Position numbers and translations under genes: made by a program. Under the pieces are notes generated by a model. The model was not told where the DNA came from. It worked only from the letters and a program-made list of their open reading frames with translations, and ran no database searches. From Ustilago trichophora (taxonomy: Eukaryota > Basidiomycota > Ustilaginomycetes > Ustilaginales > Ustilaginaceae), in contig OOIN01000028.1 in assembly GCA_900323505.1 (NCBI GenBank), positions 372,001 through 436,000 of the forward strand: a DNA stretch of 64,000 bases, read 5' to 3'. Positions 11,236 to 21,628 of the stretch are shown here, piece by piece (the first letter of the stretch is position 1; every line of letters begins with the position of its first letter).

Positions 11236-12420
11236 TTACCAAGGCTGAACCTTGTTCTTGAACTGGGTGAAAGCCTCTTCTTCGATGCCGAGCTCGCTCC
11301 ATCTCGTCTTTGCGCCATCTGCTTGGTCCAATGGTTTTCCTTCCAGTTCTTGCAGAAGAGCCTTGAAGAGACCTTTCAGCCTTTCGTCCAACTGTGCCTC
11401 TTGGACGTTCTGTGGTAGTTTGGAGGTGAAGGTGAGGATTGCGGTTGTAGCTTTTTCTGCGAAGTCCAAATCTGTGCGCGGATCTGTGTCGCCGTTTGGA
11501 CCGGAGGGTTCGAGGTCGGTCAAGGTTCCTGGTGTGTTGGAGGGGAGGAGGGATGATAAGAGGGTGAGGAGGATGGAGGAGGATAGGAGGGCTTGGGGTA
11601 CGTTTGGATGTGGGATGGATGTGAGTTGGGTTGCGGGGGGTTGTTCGAGTGGTGCAACTGGGGTATTGGCGGAGCTGGGGCTAGCGGATGTTGGGACTGG
11701 GGCAAGGGCGGTAGCTGTGCTGTTGGTGGTGGTGTTGGAGGAGGGGATGTGATTGAACGAGTTTGGATCTTGGAACAACAGGGCGTTGATCAAGAAAGCG
11801 GTTTTCCTCCTCAATCCGATGTTCGGATCGACCAGGGCGGAACGGAGAGCTTTCCAGCCATCCAACTTGTCAAACTGATCCATTGCCGCCGGGTTGTGTT
11901 TCAACAAGCCGCTCAAGGCGTACATTGCCTTTGCCCTAACTTCCTCATTCTCGCTCTGCAGCAGATCCGTCAATGCTGCCACCGGTTTGAACTCCAACAC
12001 AGCCATTTGAGCCTTGTCGTTGTTCTGCACCGCTGTGCCCAAGATCCACGCTGCGGCAGTCTGGATCTCGACCTCGTCTGCCGAAAGAAGGCTGATGATG
12101 GGGGACCACATTTTCATGCCCGTCATGTTGTTGGCGTTGTCAATCTGTTCGATGAGCAGTTCGAAGTTGTCCAAGGCGGTGCAACGGGATTCGAGGGGTA
12201 AAGTGGTGTCGAGAGCGACGGTGAGCTCTTCGCGCATCATTTGGGCTTCGGATTTGCCCATGATGGCGTCGTAAAGTCGCGGATCGGCGAGGTCGGGTCG
12301 ACGACCGGCTTCAATGTCGGCAGAAATCTGCTCGACGGAAGGTCCGCCGGTGCTGGTGACGGATGTAGAATGGGACAGTCCCCATTTGAGGAGCTCTTGG
12401 GCGCTTTTATCGTTCGACAT
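11236..12420 (-). CDS. FES1: Hsp70 nucleotide exchange factor Fes1 (HspBP1 family)
   Basis: Intronless, 394 residues. It starts MSNDKSAQELLKWGLSHS, the typical Fes1 N-terminus, followed by armadillo repeats: WSPIISLLSADEVEIQTAAAW, then WILGTAVQNNDKAQ, ALTDLLQSENEEVRAKAMYA, LSGLLKHNPAAMDQF and LRSALVDPNIGLRRKTAFLI. Fes1 embraces the ATPase domain of cytosolic Hsp70 to drive ADP release and helps clear misfolded proteins. Yeast Fes1 has 290 residues. The extra length here is mainly a Ser/Thr/Pro/Asn-rich insert at about residues 225-320, after which a helical end (DERLKGLFKALLQELEGK) resumes. The gene is convergent with the RING gene (150 bp) and divergent from the next gene. Confidence 0.93.
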   Translation of the reverse strand: MSNDKSAQELLKWGLSHSTSVTSTGGPSVEQISADIEAGRRPDLADPRLYDAIMGKSEAQMMREELTVALDTTLPLESRCTALDNFELLIEQIDNANNMTGMKMWSPIISLLSADEVEIQTAAAWILGTAVQNNDKAQMAVLEFKPVAALTDLLQSENEEVRAKAMYALSGLLKHNPAAMDQFDKLDGWKALRSALVDPNIGLRRKTAFLINALLFQDPNSFNHIPSSNTTTNSTATALAPVPTSASPSSANTPVAPLEQPPATQLTSIPHPNVPQALLSSSILLTLLSSLLPSNTPGTLTDLEPSGPNGDTDPRTDLDFAEKATTAILTFTSKLPQNVQEAQLDERLKGLFKALLQELEGKPLDQADGAKTRWSELGIEEEAFTQFKNKVQPW

Positions 12421-12868
12421 GTTGCGAAGGGGGGTGCTTGTATAGATTCGTTTGTGAATGTATTGTGCCTGGTGTGGTCAGAAATCCCAAATCGATACGT
12501 TATATTGTGAAGGTATGGACGTCCTAGGCAAGATGATGGTGGAAGGCCGAGTTGATAAAGGGTGTGAGAAAGTGTGGCCAACGCTTTGCAACGAAGAGTA
12601 TCAACTAACGCCGCAGGACAAAGCATGCAAAGCGAAGGCAGCTGAACACTGTGGAACTCGCCACCACGCCATCGAACTTTTTGTAATTTTTGAAATCGTA
12701 CATTTCGGAATTCGGGTCCTCCTCAATCGGGTGTGGAGGCTGCCTGGAATCGGGGGTCGAGATTTCAGGGTCCAATCCTTCTCATCCCAAAATCAGCCTT
12801 CGTACCTGCTCCAGCAACCACCCACCACCACCACCACCAATCATCGAGAAAAGGACAAAGAAAAGGCT
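12421..12868. promoter_or_regulatory. Divergent promoter Fes1 / unknown protein
   Basis: 448 bp between two divergent starts. A plus-strand frame is open from an ATG at 12458, only 37 bp from the Fes1 ATG, but its translation does not look like protein and I treat it as leader. Confidence 0.5.
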
Positions 12869-13738
12869 ATGACACCTCGCACACTAATCAAACCGCTGAC
12901 CCCCGAAGCAAGAGACCATCTCACCAAGCTCGAGCGGAGGTGGAATGGATCAATACATCTCAACATGCTTTCGAGTCCACTTAGAAAATGCTGCGTAACA
13001 TCCAAAATCGTACCCTCGGCCTTGATGGTTTTGCTCAAAGCTGTCACTTTACCCCCACCCCCATCCACTCTTTCACCAACTGCTTCTTCAACCCTGCCAG
13101 CAAAGAAGAATCCCACGCAAGCAGGAGACCTGGTAGTGATGCTACCGGACAAACTCTTACATCCCAAGTTTGTGCCTCCCAAACTGGGCAAGGGAATCTG
13201 GCTGACTTTGGACTCACGAATCTATTCCCATCTGGCAAAGAGAGGAAGTTGGAAGAGCTTAAATTCGAAAGCGACTTTGTTAGGAGGGATGGAGGAGTTG
13301 ATCTGGTTTCAGCTGGGAGAGAGGGTGGTGCAGGAGTGCCAACTGTTGGTGGATCGATTTGGTGAGCATAAGAGGTTGGATCTGATAGGTAGGCTGGAAG
13401 AAGGTGCTGCTGAGGGGTGCGAGGGTACGATGGGGTATTCTATCTGGCTGACAAAGGGGAAAGGTCAAGTAGAAAGCGAGGAGCAGACAAGGTTGGGTGC
13501 AAACCCGATCTTCAGCCCGAAGTTCAAACAAGAATCTCAGAAAGAACGGTTCATCACAGCGATCCATCGTCTAGCCTCAATAGGAAACAACGAAGAAGCA
13601 AGACTTGAAGCAAAGTACGGCGTCAAACATTCAAATATCACCTTGCCTCTGGGCATCGCTCTGTACCGATTGCATCTGTGGACTCAGTCCCTCGCCACCA
13701 CTGCAGTTGATGGGAAACAACAACAATCAAAATCATAA
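12869..13738 (+). CDS. Uncharacterised protein, 289 residues
   Basis: Single exon starting MTPRTLIKPLTPEARDHLTKLERRWNGS and ending in TAA at 13736. I do not recognise the family. Visible traits are a basic N-terminal segment, a Pro/Ser linker near residues 55-80, then a segment DLVVMLPDKLLHPKFVPPKLGKGIWLTL and a helical C-terminal half with GIALYRLHLWTQSLA. No signal peptide or membrane segment is evident; the basic start could suit mitochondria, but that is a guess. The open frame extends upstream to ATG 12458. I prefer 12869 because the upstream stretch crosses the Fes1 promoter and is rich in simple ACC repeats. The gene is convergent with CCT5, 164 bp away. Confidence 0.6.
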   Translation: MTPRTLIKPLTPEARDHLTKLERRWNGSIHLNMLSSPLRKCCVTSKIVPSALMVLLKAVTLPPPPSTLSPTASSTLPAKKNPTQAGDLVVMLPDKLLHPKFVPPKLGKGIWLTLDSRIYSHLAKRGSWKSLNSKATLLGGMEELIWFQLGERVVQECQLLVDRFGEHKRLDLIGRLEEGAAEGCEGTMGYSIWLTKGKGQVESEEQTRLGANPIFSPKFKQESQKERFITAIHRLASIGNNEEARLEAKYGVKHSNITLPLGIALYRLHLWTQSLATTAVDGKQQQSKS

Positions 13739-13902
13739 AAATCATTACAAAGACCGGCCTCTTTGCTCTCTGCTCCCCCCAGCTTGAGAACCGTTTCGCA
13801 CATTGTAACACACGCTGACCGACATTGATGGAAAAAGATGTGTGAATTGTACAAAGATGAGGGACCTAAAAAGAAGAAATTCCTTACATGTTTTGGGGTT
13901 TT

Positions 13903-15528
13903 TTACTCGATGTTGTGCTGTTCGATCACATCATCGATCTTGAGCACGGCTCTTACGAGCTGGGTAGCGAGGAGCAATTGCTGTCTCTTGCTAACCAGCG
14001 GGTCAAAGACGCGACAGTTCTTCATGTCGTTATCACCGGCACCCATGCAATCGATTCCCAGCTTGGGATTCTTCTCGGTCACCTGACGAGATTTGACCTC
14101 TGCCAACGTTTCGATTGGTGAATAGCCCGAGTTTTCTGCCAGCGCCAAGGGGATGGCGTCCAAAGCAGAGGCGAAAGCTCGCATAGCGTACTGTTCCAAA
14201 GAGGCGATTTCATCGGCAGCTTTCGAAATGGCTACAGAGGCACAGATTTCAGCTGCGCCTCCACCGTAGACGACACGGTTGTCGACGACGAGATTGCGAA
14301 CGACACAGATGGCATCGTGCAGCGCTCGCTTGGCTTCGTCGATGATCATCTTGTTGGATCCTCGAACGAATACGGTAACGGCGCGGGTGTTGGCGCATTC
14401 CTCGATGATAAGCATTCGATCGCGGGTGGTGCCGAATCCTACTTCGCGAACGATTCCCGCAGTACCGAGCTTTTCGGGGGAAAGATCTTCGAATCGTGGC
14501 ACGATGCGGCCGTTGGTGGCAATAGCGATGAGTTCGAGTTCCGGTCCACCAACCCATCGAACGGCAGGCAACTCGTGCTGAAGCAAAAGATGGTTGGCTT
14601 CGTCGTCGAAACCCCACTGACAGACGACCAGGTTGGCGCCGCAATCTTTGACGCGCTTGATCATCTCTTCGAACTTGTTGCGTTCGTAATCCTGCAGCTT
14701 GCGGTATTCTTCGACCGAGGTGATGTCGAGCTTGTGCTTGGTCTTGGGACGAGGTGGTTCAAAGGGGCATGTGAGGATGGCGATCTTGGCATCTTTGACG
14801 ACGCGTGGCATCTGAGGATGCGACATGTCCTTGTCAATGACTACACCTTGGACGAGTTGGGTATCTTCCAATCCTCCACCGACTTTGCCATCGACCTTGA
14901 TCAGCTCAAAATCGACATCGCGGCGCTTGAGATCGGCGACGGAAAGTACAGAGTCGACGGCAATCTTGGCAAACTTGTCCGAGGCTTTGGAAACGATCTT
15001 GGAGCCGAGGCAGGTCTTGGCCACCTTCATCAACTCGTCAATGTTGTCCTTGTCAAACTCGACCACGTCGGCGACCTTTTCGAGCTCCTGGACTGCCAAG
15101 TTGCAAGCACGTTCGAAACCATCGGCAATGCGGATTGGGTGGATACCTCGATCGAGCAGAGCCTCACTCTGCTCCAAAAGTGCACCGGCAAGAACGACAA
15201 CACCGGTGGTACCATCTCCAATCTCATCGTCTTGACTCTTGCTCAACTCGACGAGCAACTTTGCAACCTGGTGATCGAGCTCCATATTGTTCATGATGGT
15301 GGCACCGTCATTGGTGACCTGAATATCTCCATCTGGGCTGATGAGGATCTTATCGAGACCGCGGGGTCCCAGAGAGGTCTTGAGGATGTTGGCGACGGTT
15401 TTGGCGGCGGAAATGTGGTTTTTGATGGCCTGGATACCGTTGGCACGGGTCTTTTTGCCTTGTTCGCGAACGACGATGAAAGGTCGTCCGTACTCGTCCT
15501 GAGCATATGCGATCTGTGGTTCCGCCAT
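13903..15528 (-). CDS. CCT5: T-complex protein 1 subunit epsilon (CCT5)
   Basis: 541 residues, equal in length to human CCT5, intronless. The start [17 protein letters not shown] aligns with the epsilon-subunit hallmark DEYGRPF. Group II chaperonin motifs are present in order: [10 protein letters not shown] (51-60), VTNDGATI (71-78), [12 protein letters not shown] (104-115) and [15 protein letters not shown]. The C-terminal equatorial part has [13 protein letters not shown] and [14 protein letters not shown]. It is one of eight paralogous subunits of the cytosolic TRiC ring that folds actin and tubulin. The open frame continues 109 codons upstream to 15855, but that extension is absent from the family and falls in promoter sequence. 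I therefore chose ATG 15528. Confidence 0.97.
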   Translation of the reverse strand: MAEPQIAYAQDEYGRPFIVVREQGKKTRANGIQAIKNHISAAKTVANILKTSLGPRGLDKILISPDGDIQVTNDGATIMNNMELDHQVAKLLVELSKSQDDEIGDGTTGVVVLAGALLEQSEALLDRGIHPIRIADGFERACNLAVQELEKVADVVEFDKDNIDELMKVAKTCLGSKIVSKASDKFAKIAVDSVLSVADLKRRDVDFELIKVDGKVGGGLEDTQLVQGVVIDKDMSHPQMPRVVKDAKIAILTCPFEPPRPKTKHKLDITSVEEYRKLQDYERNKFEEMIKRVKDCGANLVVCQWGFDDEANHLLLQHELPAVRWVGGPELELIAIATNGRIVPRFEDLSPEKLGTAGIVREVGFGTTRDRMLIIEECANTRAVTVFVRGSNKMIIDEAKRALHDAICVVRNLVVDNRVVYGGGAAEICASVAISKAADEIASLEQYAMRAFASALDAIPLALAENSGYSPIETLAEVKSRQVTEKNPKLGIDCMGAGDNDMKNCRVFDPLVSKRQQLLLATQLVRAVLKIDDVIEQHNIE

Positions 15529-16769
15529 GTTGATGTGTAGCTGATCCGACCGGCGAATGTGTGGTGAAGATGGCGGAGTGAAGCTGAGAAAGCTGAGCTG
15601 CGCGATTGGGTCTGCAGTTCTTCTCGAGATGCGCACACACCGACACCGACACACAGAAAGCTCAAAACGGCGCTTTCTTTCGCTCGAGAGAAAGCGCAGA
15701 GACACGCAAAGTGACAGACACAGCAGACGCAGTACTGTATCGAGACGCGCGCCTTCTTTGTGCAACTGAGCAACACTTTTTTTCTGGGAGCACACAGCGC
15801 GCGCTGGCTGCTTCTTCTTCGATCTTCCACGATGAGAGCTTTTTTTTGGGAACAATGTTAGGCCCTATAATACAAAATTTCTGAAAAGGATTTCAGGTGT
15901 ATCAATTTTAGGTAAGCATGACACAACAAACTCGCAACTGGTTCCCGAATTCCGAATCGACAGTGTGTATCATGTTACATGTGGTAGACCTGCATTCGAG
16001 ACTTTTGCGCTTTCAAATGCCAAGGCGGCAAATGGAGCGCCGGAATCGGATATCCAAACCGAAAGTGAGCCTTTTGTTCAAGACTTGTCATGCCGATGAA
16101 ATGACCTTAAGTTTTTAGAGGATGCAAGGTCGATCAAATATTGCCCGGATGGCCAGTTGCCGGGCGTATCGCGCACACGCACACGCACACGCGAAAATGG
16201 AACCACGAACGACAAGCGACAAACATTTCCAAAAGAGCGCTGGAATTTTGAGCTCTCACAGCGCACGCTCTCTCTCCGACACACGCAGAGAGAGTCAGGA
16301 AGCTGCATGCCATTTGTGAATGATCGACAAAAACGCCTCTGCCAAGTCTGTAACTGCTTCTAGGACCCGCTATTGTGCGAGCATGCCGCGAGATGAAGTC
16401 GCCCCTGTCGACGATGTGAGGCCAAGCAAAAAAAGAAAAGAAAAAAGGATGAATCAAAAGGCTTTGTATCTGGCTGGTATTTCTTGAACGGGTTGTTGCC
16501 GACCTAAATCCGTGGAGCTCAAAACTCCAGATGATGCCCAAGGACAGCGTTAGAGAGAGAGAGAGAGGGAAAGCTTCTTCCGCATTGATTTTACCACGCC
16601 TTGGCTCGCCTCGCTCGGTTAAGCTGCCAAAATTGTCAAAGAGGTCTTCGGACTGTGGAAGCGAGGACCGTAAGGAAAAGACAAGAAGGAGAGTCCAACA
16701 CCTTTGCGCTGCTGACCTCGTGTAGATCGCTTAGTTTAGCGCGTCTGCGTGCCTGTTTTCTTGTTTTTG

Positions 16770-16783
<14 letters not shown>

Positions 16784-16826
<43 letters not shown>
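16784..16826. repeat. Homopolymer T run (43 nt)
   Basis: Uninterrupted T run directly after a (GT)n stretch. It is the longest homopolymer in the window and its length may partly reflect assembly or sequencing. Confidence 0.9.
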
Positions 16827-16827
<1 letters not shown>

Positions 16828-17713
16828 GTCATCGCCGTTTCCGATCGAGCACAGTTTTGGGAACACATTTTTTTGCATCCCCGACCGTCACACGTGAATC
16901 GAGACCTAGGAAGCCTCTCTCTTCCTTGGTCTGCTGGTCACATGAGCTTTCTATCGGCTTGGCGTGCCTAGCTTCAGTCTGATCAAGAAGTGTGAAGAAT
17001 GAGAATAGTGGACACAAACTTTTGTTCCGTTTGGTTTCGGGTCTCATTTTGTCGATCTCAAAGGCCAACACGCAACTCGGCTGATCCGATATTCTTCTCA
17101 GGGTTCTCTTCATTTGGATTTTGGGATCGGATTCCAGTTCAGATCGAAGCAACAAGGAAAGCGAAACGCTGTGTGCTGTGTTGTGTGCCTTTGCTGCAGC
17201 AGAAGCGACAGCATTCCAAGCCTGGCGTCTGTCGTTTCGCCGTCGACTCTTTTCACCCGTCAATGTACGCCTGCACTCGCTCGGCATATTTTTTCCCACG
17301 GCCTTTTTTTTTTCTTTTCTTTTTCTCATTGAGAGAGCTGTCGCCCTTTGGTGGGGATTGCTTACTCTCCGACGCTTGAATTTGTGCAAGCAATTCTTCA
17401 AAAGCCAACACAAACATAGGTGATGTGGTGCGACATGAGAAAGAGGAAGAGAGGTCCACGCCCACTTTTCAAGCGCAGCAAGAGCGAATTTGCAATCGCA
17501 ATCGCGTTGCGTTGCGTTGGTTCGGCGTGTTGTGTTGGTCTGTAGCTCTTGCGTCACTTGCTGGCAGGCGCGTCAGAACTGTCAGACATACACAAATGCT
17601 TTCTTCTGGCACATCGGCCCACCACTCATCAAAGAAGCGCTTGATACGATCCTCTTTTGCATCTCTCCTTCTCACCATCATCTTTTCGTTGTGATCCTCG
17701 CTCCTCGCTCCTC

Positions 17714-17716
<3 letters not shown>

Positions 17717-17781
<65 letters not shown>
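17717..17781 (+). repeat. CT dinucleotide repeat in elongase 5' leader
   Basis: 65 bp of pure CT ending 26 bp before the elongase ATG. CT-rich leaders next to transcription starts are common in fungal genes with strong constitutive expression. The length (over 30 units) is unusual. Confidence 0.9.
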
Positions 17782-17784
<3 letters not shown>

Positions 17785-17807
17785 TCTTTCTTCAAAGAAT
17801 CACAAAC

Positions 17808-18713
17808 ATGGTCTCGAGCATAATCTACGACTCCGTCGTGGCGGTCATCCCACAACACATCAAGGATCAGACTCCCGTCCATCTCCTCGCATGGGTTCCT
17901 GGCAAATCTCCCATCTCGACCGTCCCGGCGCTGGTCGCTGCCGTGATCACCTATCTCGCCGTCATCTTTGGTGGTCGCGAGCTCATGAAGAACCGCGCTC
18001 CTTTTACCACTAGCATCAAGCTTCCCTTTTTGCTGCACAACTTGGCGCTCACTTTCGGTTCCGGTCTTCTGCTGGCGCTCATGCTCGAGGAGATCATCCC
18101 CATCGTTCGACGCAACGGATTCTACTACGGTATCTGCGGTGAAGGTGCTTGGACTATGAAGCTCGAGACGTACTACATGATCAACTACTACTTCAAGTAC
18201 TGGGAGCTCATCGACACGGTCTTCCTCGTTCTCAAGAAGAAACCTCTGGCATTCCTCCACGTCTACCACCACTCTGCCACCGCTGTTCTCTGCTTCTCTC
18301 AGCTCCACGGTAAAACTTCCGTCTCGTGGGTCGTCATCTGCCTCAACCTCGCAGTGCATGTTCTCATGTACTTCTACTACGCCTTGACTTCGCTCAAGAT
18401 CCGATGCCCTTGGAAGAAATCCGTCACCACCGCTCAGATCACCCAATTTGTGATTGATCTCTTCGTCGTCTACTTCGCATCGTACAATTATTTCGTCTAT
18501 ACTTATTTGCCCAAGGCTCCGCACTACGGTACCTGTGCTGGAAAGGAGCATGCCGCTTTTTCGGGCATTATCTGCTTGACTAGCTATCTGTTCCTCTTCA
18601 TTGCTTTCTACCAAAAGACATATGCAAAGGACAAGGCGCGAAAACTCGCTGCTGCTGCAAACAAGCAGAACGGAGCAAGGTCGAATGGAAAGGTTAACGG
18701 CAAGGCTCAGTAG
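17808..18713 (+). CDS. ELO-family very-long-chain fatty acid elongase
   Basis: 301 residues, single exon, starting MVSSIIYDSVVAVIPQHI. The condensing-enzyme signature HVYHH sits at residues 151-155, preceded by the family motifs YYFKYWELIDTVFLVLKKK and followed by NLAVHVLMYFYY and QITQFVIDL. About six to seven hydrophobic segments span the protein. Elo proteins are ER membrane 3-ketoacyl-CoA synthases that extend fatty acids with malonyl-CoA for sphingolipids and other lipids. The C-terminus is basic (KDKARKL...) but lacks a strict KKxx retrieval signal. Which yeast paralogue (Elo1, Elo2/Fen1, Elo3/Sur4) it matches cannot be decided by eye. The stop codon TAG is followed at once by ten A residues. 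Confidence 0.93.
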   Translation: MVSSIIYDSVVAVIPQHIKDQTPVHLLAWVPGKSPISTVPALVAAVITYLAVIFGGRELMKNRAPFTTSIKLPFLLHNLALTFGSGLLLALMLEEIIPIVRRNGFYYGICGEGAWTMKLETYYMINYYFKYWELIDTVFLVLKKKPLAFLHVYHHSATAVLCFSQLHGKTSVSWVVICLNLAVHVLMYFYYALTSLKIRCPWKKSVTTAQITQFVIDLFVVYFASYNYFVYTYLPKAPHYGTCAGKEHAAFSGIICLTSYLFLFIAFYQKTYAKDKARKLAAAANKQNGARSNGKVNGKAQ

Positions 18714-19608
18714 AAAAAAAAAACTCCTCCAAACGCCTTTGCTCGACAACGAAACAATGCTCCAAGTTTGACGGTGTTACAGGGCGGGGGATGTGCGCAA
18801 AAGTATATCCACTGTCAAAACTAGCACCGGCAACCTGAACTCCCACCTCCGAGCACCACTACCACCACCACCCAACAGACGGACACCGCTCGAATTGCGA
18901 CAAACTGTAAATTCCATCACCAACATTACACACCAATCACGCTCCTTTTCCACTCCCTTTCTTTCCCTGTTCGTACTCTTTTCGCAGCATCAACAATGCC
19001 GCATGAAAGGATATCTCTTTTTCCTCATTTGATATATTTTACATCATACACACACACACACATTGCTGTTGCTTTTGCTATAATATACTATACGACTTGT
19101 CTGCTTCCCTTTTTTTTCGCTGGTGGAGAGGATATATTTCACTGGGGGTGTTACGTGTGAAATGGTGGAGGGCATATGGGGGAGTTGCAGTTTGGACGTT
19201 GATTGAGAGAGGAAAGAGAGTGTCTTTTTTGGTCTTACTGAGAAACAACCTGGTGGATGTGACACACGAGAGTTGTCACTATCGAAAGGCAAAAACAAAG
19301 GCAAATAACTCCCAACTGACACTCGGCTAAAATCTACAACATTGTATCCTTTCTCACACAAAGTCTCGCAAAAAGTGTCTCGCAAAGATTGCAAAAAAAC
19401 TACAACTCTAGTACATGGGCTCAATCGCTACATTGGGGACTGAGAAAACAACGTAGCATTCGAATCGGCTGGGTGTTGTGTGTGACTACGTGTGCGTAGA
19501 CTGTGTGTGGATGAGGTGCATAGAAAAAAACAAACAAATCGATCTCCTCCAAGTATCTTTTACTTTTGCCTTCTTCTTCTTCTTCTGCTACTACTGTGGT
19601 CGCTAATC
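18714..19608. other. Convergent 3' region elongase / PP2A
   Basis: About 0.9 kb shared by the 3' ends of two convergent genes. It holds only short CA and TATA-like stretches (19030-19100) and a TTC run near 19571. No gene is seen. Confidence 0.6.
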
Positions 19609-20647
19609 TTACAAAAAGTAATCGGGCACACGTCTCGACACCAAAGGTTCACCTGCCCGTGGAGCTGGGTCAAACTGCAAAAAGGTATACTTGAGATTCT
19701 CGTCAATCTCCATAATGGCAGCCTGGTTGCCACAACGGTAGCAGTAGTTTGGTGCCGAGAAAATGGTGACGACGTTTCGTTCTTGCGACCAATTGAATCC
19801 GTCCATGACCAACTGATGGGCACGCGCGACCAAGGTGAGGCCGTTGTTGTGGTTGAAGGCTTCGGAAATGTCTTGTCCGAATGTGTATCCTGCACCTCGT
19901 GGAGAAATGCCCCATCCACATCGGTCGTCTGGGTCCGACCAGAGCAAATCGCACATGGGACCTTCGTGAGGTACTTCTTGGATTCGGTCAATGGAGCGGA
20001 TGTGGTCGAGGGTGTCGATCGAGGGTGAGAGACCACCGTGCAGACAGAAGATCTGAGGTTGCAACGAATGGGAGGGAAAGAAAAGGTGAGTACATTTTGA
20101 ACTGAACCAATCTCTGCGTGGTAGGTGTGTGTGCCGGTAGATCAGAATTGGCATTGGGCAGTTCACTTACTTGGTCGTCAATCAAGGCAGTCAATGGCAG
20201 GTAGTCGAAAAGATCGGTAAAGTACTTCCAGACGTTTGCGTTGCCGTATTTCCTGAGGCACTCGTCGTAGAAACCGTATACCTGGGTGATCTGTCGAGAC
20301 TCGTGGTTACCACGGAGGATGGTGACACGGTCGCGGTATCGAACTTTGAGCGCGACGAGCAGTGTCACGGTCTCGACCGAGTAGTATCCACGGTCGACGT
20401 AGTCACCCATAAAGAGGTAGTTGGTATCGGGCGAGTTACCACCGATACGGAAGAGCTCTGACAAGTCGTGGAACTGGCCGTGGATGTCACCACAGACGGT
20501 GACGGGGCAGCGAACGGGCTGGACGTTGGATTCGCCAAGGAGGATCTCGCGCGCTTTGTCGCAAAGTCGCTTGATGTCGTTTTCCGAGAGCTGTTTGCAC
20601 TCGCTAAGATGCGCGATCCACGCGTCCTGCTCGGTGATATCGACCAT
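19609..20647 (-). CDS. Protein phosphatase 2A catalytic subunit, two exons
   Basis: Exon 1 20171-20647 and exon 2 19609-20052, with a 118-bp intron (GTAAGT...CAACCTCAG) falling in [13 protein letters not shown], phase 0. The 306-residue product carries all PPP-family metal-binding motifs: GDIHG (53-57), GDYVDRG (81-87) and GNHE (113-116). [19 protein letters not shown] and the PP2A-specific end also follow. It is the Ser/Thr phosphatase core that binds scaffold A and regulatory B subunits. The C-terminus reads RRVPDYFL: the methylatable terminal Leu and the Tyr are kept, but the Thr of the near-universal TPDYFL is Val. The sequence is far closer to PP2A than to PP1, PP4 or PP6. Confidence 0.96.
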
Positions 20648-21628
20648 GATTGCGGAGCGGAACGTCTAGAGTATGCTGAGCAGGGAGATGTTGTTGGAAT
20701 TAGGGAGACGTGTAGACAATCCAATGAGAAAAGGCGAGCGTTGGTGCTCGACAAGAGGGTATAGATGCGCGCGGTGGTGCTGTGGAGTTGGTGCTGTCAA
20801 TGAAGCGCGCAAAACAGGAGTGCTTGGTTGTGCTGGGGCCAGTCGAAAAAGGGACGATGGATGCTGCGCAGAATCTCGACGGGACTGTCTATGCCGACAC
20901 CAAAGATAAGAGTTCGCGTTTGGTTTGAGATAGGAGATCGAGACTGGGCTGCCAGTCAAGGATGAGGCTTGTCGGTACGATACTGCAGGAGAGAACGGAT
21001 GCGAAAGAAGACGGAGTGGGTGATGACGAGACGAGATGGTGGTCACTATGGTAGGAGGAGTATGAATGACGATGAGCGATTCGAGGCACCGGATAGCAAT
21101 GGCGTTTTTACAGTGTCTGTCTGTTTGAATCGAGGCGGCGAGGGCGAGGCGAGCAAAGAGCTAAGTTACCAGACAGCACTCAGCCATGCTGTGATGGCCA
21201 CTTACCACTTGACACTGACACACTACTGTACTGTACAGTACAGTATAGTATTGTAACCCTGCACGTCCTCGATTCACACACACAGCCGCGTCTTGTCAGA
21301 ATTTGTATTCATTTCTGCTGAAACAGCATTTCAAAACAGACGCTAAAATCCTCTCCCGAAAGTACAAGTCAAATTCGAGCTTCATTCAACCAGCTGCAGT
21401 AGCGAGCGATTTGTATCAATCAATACACTTGGTCAAGGCGCCCATACCGAGTCTTCTCAAATCGATCACCACGCCCAATTTCGTACAAATTGCAAAGAAC
21501 TAACATTGCAAATCCTGAAATTGGCACACCATCGCATCGCACACATCATATCTCCCCGCATCACTGGCACTTTCTTCTTGATCATCCTCAACACACACCC
21601 CTACACAACCCATAAACGCAACCACATC
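20648..21628. promoter_or_regulatory. Divergent promoter PP2A / NDUFB8
   Basis: 0.98 kb between two start codons. It holds a perfect 22-bp palindrome at 21224-21245 built from TACTG/CAGTA units. No gene is seen. Confidence 0.6.
21224..21245. promoter_or_regulatory. TACTGTAC-type perfect palindrome, 22 bp
   Basis: Both arms read TACTGTACTGT towards the centre. Related motifs lie in other promoters of this window (see findings). This is a candidate binding site for a dimeric factor; its function is not shown. Confidence 0.5.

Larger units (their letters stand above)
15529..17807. other. Long divergent intergenic region (CCT5 / elongase)
   Basis: About 2.3 kb without a supportable gene. It contains GAAAG-rich CCT5 promoter sequence, a CAGTACTGTA motif at 15730-15739, (GT)n followed by a 43-nt T run (16784-16826), and a long CT run just before the elongase ATG. 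ORFs on both strands here are low-complexity and I could not match any of them to a family. Confidence 0.55.

Noticed and set aside
15529..15855. 109-codon N-terminal extension of CCT5
   Set aside because: The family starts at MAEPQ...DEYGRPF. The extension is Ser/Arg/Cys-rich, lies in the promoter and matches no chaperonin.
16829..17557. 242-codon minus-strand ORF upstream of the elongase
   Set aside because: Basic, Ser/Arg/Lys-rich translation over simple repeats with no homology I can see, and no good start or splice context.
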